Shown here piece by piece: positions 60,299 to 64,000 of a stretch of 64,000 nucleotides of DNA (position 1 is the first letter of the stretch; every line of letters starts with the position of its first letter). The notes under the pieces are model-generated. The model had not been told where the DNA came from. It saw only the letters and a list, made by a program, of their open reading frames with translations, and did no database searches. This stretch comes from an uncultured Bacteroidales bacterium (GTDB lineage Bacteria > Bacteroidota > Bacteroidia > Bacteroidales > Bacteroidaceae): assembly GCA_902799685.1 (NCBI GenBank), contig CADCBO010000022.1:1-64000 (forward strand), written 5' to 3'. A program made the translations under genes and the position numbers.

Positions 60299-61393
60299 CT
60301 ACATATTGATATCTGCATCGCCTCCGTCCTCCCATGGGGTAACTGTTGCGTCAAATCCGGTAGAACCTTTGGCATCCACATACGGAAGATCCACTTCTAT
60401 AGGTATCTCTACCCTAGCCACCAGCTGTGCCTGATAGATTGTCACATCATCCGGCTGGACGTCAAAATGGAAATAGAGCACCGTCTCCTCGTCGCGCAGC
60501 ATGACACGGAGGTTAAGCCGCAATACAGAGTTCAGGTCCGGAACGGCATACCCTCCGGTGCGGGTAAGAACGCCGTTTGGCAATCCGAACGTATGTATGG
60601 TTGTGCTAAGCACGCTTATGCTGTCATTCAAGGGTTGCATATTCCACTGGTCCAACGGATGCAGACAGGTTGACGAAGTATGCTGCAGGTTGCCCAGCCA
60701 AACTCCCTCTGCCAGTCCGGCTACGGTGCCAGTCACGGTCTGCATATACTGTATTCCCTTGATATGAATCACTATGCGCAAATCCCAGGTGATAGGCTTG
60801 GGCTGGCAATAGAAGGTCTGCGTCATCAGCGATGACTTATATTCCTCACGGTCATGCCATGGGATGAGGTCGCCCTCGACACCGGTAAGAATCTCCACGT
60901 GCTTAAGTGTATCGGCGCACATCGGGTCCGGTGTAACGCTTAACTGGTAGAGTTTAGTGGACTCTACAACAGGAATATCCATTCCGGTAGGAACGGCCGT
61001 AGGACCATACAGTTCTTCATCATAATCGGGTTGAGGATTAGCCGGGCGGACGCGCACCAGGGCACTCTCAGGCTTGGTCATGCCGCAGAACTCCTGGTTT
61101 ACATACTCGGCGGGCGACCAGTCAAATACGATGCCCGTGAACAGGCCGCGCGGAAGGTTCAGCCATGCGTGATCCACTTCGGCTGTCGTGATGCGCCTGT
61201 TGTTGCCCTCGTCATTGTATGAGAGGAACCAGGCGGTCATGCCGTCGGGCCGGTTATCGCATAATGACCAGTCCGTATATAGTTCCACCTGACGGTATTC
61301 GTCGGTATAGACCCACAGTTGGCGCCTGCACCCTGTCAGTGCCAATAAGGCCAGAAGAACTGCCTGTAGCCAGTATGTACGGTGCGCACTCAT
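60299..61393 (-). CDS. DUF5119-family lipoprotein, pilus anchor (FimB/Mfa2-like role)
   Basis: 364 residues, lipobox ALTGC. The early segment DEYRQVELYTDWSLCDNRPDGMTAWFLSYNDEG is typical of DUF5119 proteins, encoded in Bacteroidales pilus operons between DUF3575 and fimbrillin genes. A final beta domain (LVARVEIPIEVDLPYVDAKGSTGFDATVTPWEDG) follows. By analogy with FimB/Mfa2 it should anchor the pilus at the outer membrane. Its start overlaps the DUF3575 gene's stop by four bases. Confidence 0.85.
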   Translation of the reverse strand: MSAHRTYWLQAVLLALLALTGCRRQLWVYTDEYRQVELYTDWSLCDNRPDGMTAWFLSYNDEGNNRRITTAEVDHAWLNLPRGLFTGIVFDWSPAEYVNQEFCGMTKPESALVRVRPANPQPDYDEELYGPTAVPTGMDIPVVESTKLYQLSVTPDPMCADTLKHVEILTGVEGDLIPWHDREEYKSSLMTQTFYCQPKPITWDLRIVIHIKGIQYMQTVTGTVAGLAEGVWLGNLQHTSSTCLHPLDQWNMQPLNDSISVLSTTIHTFGLPNGVLTRTGGYAVPDLNSVLRLNLRVMLRDEETVLYFHFDVQPDDVTIYQAQLVARVEIPIEVDLPYVDAKGSTGFDATVTPWEDGGDADINM

Positions 61394-62736
61394 CTCTTGC
61401 GTGTCTTTGAATCCTTGTAGTTAAACATATAAACCAGTGATATGTTGGCATGACATGGGCCTGGCCAAACCATATAGCCGGTGTCGTGCCATATCAGGTG
61501 CCTGTCCCACTCCTCCTCGCGGCCTTGCGGATAGACAGATCCGCCGTAGTAATGCCTGTATTGAGTGCCGATGGCGCCCAAACCCAAGCCAAAATCCAGC
61601 GCAAAATTATCGCCTATCCTATGCTGCCAGCCTACATTGAAATACAGGTTGAAATATTCGCCCTGATAGCCTTCGCTCTTTTTCCATTCCCAGTCATAAT
61701 ATCCGCCGGCAGCAGCCAGACCTATGTGAAATCCGTCCAGCCAACGGTGATACCGGCGGTCGCCCAGCCAGTAACGCCCTTCTACACCCAGGTTGAAGAA
61801 TTGCGATGCCTGCGCATTCCTGTTCCAGATGAACCAGGGCGTGAAGGCTTCAACTTCAAGGCTCCATCGGTTATTGTTGCCCAACGGAATCTCCGCTTCC
61901 AGGTTAGGTGCCACCACACCCAACATCAACAGATTGGTCTTTAATGCCCAGGCTTTTGTCTGGTCGGCTTCCTGACGGACCTTAGGATCGGCTGGTTCAG
62001 GCTGGTAATAGTTTTCGTGAATAATGACGATTGTATCTTTTTCCCGGGGAGCCGGTATTTCACGGACCACCACCGTATCCCGGATGTACACCGTATCCCG
62101 TTCCGGATGCCAGCTCACCACCATCATGCCGGTAGCACCGGCGCCACTGCGCAACGGAGCCAGGTAACGCTCCAGAAGAATGGGCCATACTTGGCCTCCT
62201 TGCAGATATCTGAGACGCATCTCACGTGGGTCAAGATAGCGGGGATCGGCCTTGACATCGGAACGGATAATCTGAAGCACCTCATCACGCCAGGGCTCGT
62301 CGGATTCCGCTATCACATTGTAGAAATCATCCCAGCGCGGACCCAGGTTATGCAATTTGATGGCACCTATGGTTTGGCCAAGGCGCTCATAAAGTATGTC
62401 GGCTATTGACTGGCAACGTCCCTGTCCCAGGTACATGTTGTGGTTGCGGGATCCTTCGGGCGAAGCGCCTGCATATATGTCTATCTGGATGCCGGCAAGG
62501 TTGCGCTTGCCGTATTTAAGCTTGAAATACTCTTCAAACTGTTGCAGACGCGCTGCATTGTCTTCGTATGACAAGTCTATCGAAATGCTGTCAAGCATGA
62601 ACCGGATAAACAGGGTATCCTGAGTATCTTGTGCGTGCACGGTAAAGCAAGAGAAAAACAGCGATACCAAGACAATCGAGACTCTGATGAACCTTGAAAA
62701 ATATGATGAAAGGAACTGCAAAATGCTATTTTTCAT
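61390..62736 (-). CDS. DUF3575-family outer membrane protein with OmpA-like N-terminal region
   Basis: 448 residues. Signal peptide ends near FTVHAQ. The first half (LQQFEEYFKLKYGKRNLAGIQIDIYAGASPEGSRNHNMYLGQGRCQSIADIL) resembles an OmpA-like peptidoglycan-associated fold. A linker with VREIPAPREKDTIVIIHEN leads to a DUF3575 beta-barrel (KTNLLMLGVVAPNLEAEIPLGNNNRWSLEVEA; FNLYFNVGWQHRIGDNFALDFGLGLG). It is the first gene of the pilus operon, coupled to the DUF5119 gene. Confidence 0.87.
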   Translation of the reverse strand: MKNSILQFLSSYFSRFIRVSIVLVSLFFSCFTVHAQDTQDTLFIRFMLDSISIDLSYEDNAARLQQFEEYFKLKYGKRNLAGIQIDIYAGASPEGSRNHNMYLGQGRCQSIADILYERLGQTIGAIKLHNLGPRWDDFYNVIAESDEPWRDEVLQIIRSDVKADPRYLDPREMRLRYLQGGQVWPILLERYLAPLRSGAGATGMMVVSWHPERDTVYIRDTVVVREIPAPREKDTIVIIHENYYQPEPADPKVRQEADQTKAWALKTNLLMLGVVAPNLEAEIPLGNNNRWSLEVEAFTPWFIWNRNAQASQFFNLGVEGRYWLGDRRYHRWLDGFHIGLAAAGGYYDWEWKKSEGYQGEYFNLYFNVGWQHRIGDNFALDFGLGLGAIGTQYRHYYGGSVYPQGREEEWDRHLIWHDTGYMVWPGPCHANISLVYMFNYKDSKTRKR

Positions 62737-63409
62737 CGTATTACGTCTAAAACCTCTCTTTTTATAAATAAAAATCGCGCAAAGTTAGTCATAATATGAA
62801 AGACTGAACCCGATTTAACAATATTTTTTAATGTCACAACTTAACAAAGGAGCTTTGATGCAGTAAGGCATTATGCTGTTCTTAGACTATTAAATAACAC
62901 TGTACAAACTATCTGAACACAGGTATTAACCTATAAAACATTATTAACCATCACGATAAACAATGCTCTTTCCCACCGGATTAGCAACATCAGCACTTAA
63001 GATAAAACAATACAATTACTTATAAAATATCTTACATCCAACCCAAACCACCGCAAAGGTATCGTTTACTTTAGTCAGCTTCGCTTGGTAAAAGCGTCCA
63101 ATTGGGCCGAGCGAATACCTGGAGCGAGAACGCGGTCCCGCAGGGCCGCAAATTTCTTGGACAAGCCAAGCGTCTCCTTCGTCGCAGAGCGGCAAGGCAA
63201 ACCAAAAAGAGGTGGCGGCGACCGACTCTCCCACTTGCCCGTTTCGCGTATGCGGAACTAAAACAAGGTCAATGGTACTGCGCAACACAAAAAAAGAGCT
63301 GTAATCGGTAATTTTGCGTGCTCAGATTTTCGTAAAGTTAAATGCCCAATTTTAAGAGGGTAAAATGAAGCACCCATATCTTTGTAAATGATCAAAAATA
63401 CAAACAGAT
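62737..63409. other. 673-base gene-free region before the IS21 gene, including a structured GC-rich block
   Basis: 62737-63050 is AT-rich and holds the pilus promoter. 63075-63300 is GC-rich and strongly self-complementary. CGCTTGG...GTCCAA at 63083-63100 pairs with TTGGAC...CCAAGCG near 63157-63172, and GCGGTCCC/GGGCCGC form an inner hairpin near 63132-63150. The stretch GTGGCGGCGACCGACTCTCC (63212-63231) resembles the complement of a 5S rRNA 3' end, and ATGGTACTGCG (63272-63282) the 5S core in the other direction. Two overlapping frames here have no credible protein features. A TATCTTTG box (63377-63384) precedes the transposase gene. Confidence 0.55.
62780..62808 (-). promoter_or_regulatory. 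Probable promoter of the pilus operon
   Basis: Minus-strand TAACTTTG (62787-62780) is a full match to TAnnTTTG, about 44 bases before the first gene. The upstream element is only TTC at 18 bases (62808-62806). A second TACCTTTG lies further up at 63061-63054. Confidence 0.45.
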
Positions 63410-64000
63410 ATGGATGCTTACGAACTCACGAGTCCGCAAAAGAAACTCGTTATGTGGTACAAATGTAGAGAATTATTTGACAAGGGCCTATCGAAAAGTC
63501 AGATATCACGGGATTTAGGCCTGAACAGGCGGACAGTACGCAAGTACCTGTCCATGACACTGGAAGAATTTGAAAACTGCGATGCTTACATACGCATGTA
63601 CGCTCATAAACTCGACCCTTATGAGAGTTTTGTACGTAGCAGTCTGGAATCGCACAATGATTTATCCGCCAGCCAGATATATGACTGGCTAAGAGATAAA
63701 TATGCGGATTTTCCTCACGTGAGTGAGAAGACGGTGTACAATTTTGTTGAGTATATCAGGAGTAGATACAACATCCCCAAACCAGGCAGGTCACATACTA
63801 GAGAATATTGGCCAGTTGAAGAGACTGCTTATGGAGAGTATGCCCAGGCTGATTTTGGAGAGATGTGGATGAGATATGAAGACGGCCGTCGCGTAAAAGT
63901 ATATTTTTTTGTCATGGTCCTGTGTCGCAGTCGCAAGAAGTACGTGTACTTCAATCGCACTCCATTCACAGCAGAAATGGCTGCATATGCTCATGAAAAG
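63410..64000 (+). mobile_element. istA: IS21-family transposase IstA, N-terminal 197 codons (runs off the window)
   Basis: The frame is open from ATG 63410 to the last base. The N-terminal helix-turn-helix (CRELFDKGLSKSQISRDLGLNRRTVRKYLS) and the start of the DDE domain with the first catalytic aspartate in EYAQADFGEMWMRYEDGRRVKVYFFVMVL are typical of IstA. RSSLESHNDLSASQIYDWL matches the middle region. The istB ATPase gene and right end are expected beyond the window. The left terminal repeat could not be fixed and should lie between about 63305 and 63400. Confidence 0.92.

Noticed and set aside
63016-63311. Two overlapping frames of 69 and 90 codons on opposite strands
   Set aside because: They cover a self-complementary, rRNA-like block, have odd composition (Arg-rich or low complexity) and no family resemblance.
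1-64000. CRISPR arrays or rRNA operons
   Set aside because: No evenly spaced direct repeats with unique spacers and no full-length rRNA gene were seen.

Overview
The window comes from a Bacteroidales genome. Evidence: promoters of the Bacteroidetes type (TTG or TTTG, 19-22 bases, then TAnnTTTG), fimbrillin/DUF5119/DUF3575 pilus genes, ABC permeases ending in NPADVIKSE, a TonB-dependent receptor, a flotillin-NfeD pair and an IS21-type transposase of Bacteroides style. Genus cannot be fixed from sequence reading alone.

Layout. 1-5.9 kb: the end of a surface protein gene, then a compact minus-strand operon for the late steps of cobalamin synthesis (cbiA, adenosyltransferase, cobQ, cobD, cbiB). 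6-14.8 kb: housekeeping genes (flotillin/NfeD, a Crp-type regulator, dCMP deaminase, S41 protease, DUF721 protein, recF, a TPR protein, tRNA-Tyr, proC, a YqiA-like hydrolase). Two hairpin elements sharing the core GGGGACGGTTC lie here, one of them in frame inside cbiA.

14.9-30.6 kb is the most unusual part: nine tightly packed plus-strand genes behind one good promoter. They encode a multi-zinc-ribbon protein, a membrane Ser/Thr kinase with a C-terminal peptidoglycan-binding domain, a zinc ribbon plus four-module CbbX-like AAA+ protein, a zinc ribbon-FHA protein, a PP2C phosphatase, a TerB-like protein, a DUF4062 STAND-like giant with an eroded P-loop, a CASTOR/POLLUX-like channel/RCK protein and an M48 metallopeptidase with a TerB-like tail. 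I read this as one phosphorylation-switched envelope stress or conflict system. The parts resemble Ter-associated signalling modules, but I do not recognise the complete set as a named system. A NikR-like gene that lacks most nickel ligands follows 5 bases later, then a TonB receptor whose promoter holds a perfect palindrome.

33-53 kb: a macrolide-exporter-like regulon (TolC, HlyD adaptor, one ABC ATPase, four FtsX-type permeases) with a histidine kinase and a RegA-like response regulator lacking an AAA+ domain. Four promoters here share one long upstream motif at exactly the same distance from the -33 box. The TolC gene is frameshifted. Interspersed are a DUF4143 ATPase with twin palindromic operators, an HTH/zeta-kinase pair, a serine hydrolase and an esterase. 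53-62.7 kb: a type V pilus operon with four fimbrillin-like lipoproteins, a DUF5119 anchor and a DUF3575 outer membrane protein. The window ends with a structured, possibly rRNA-derived non-coding stretch and the start of an IS21-family istA gene.
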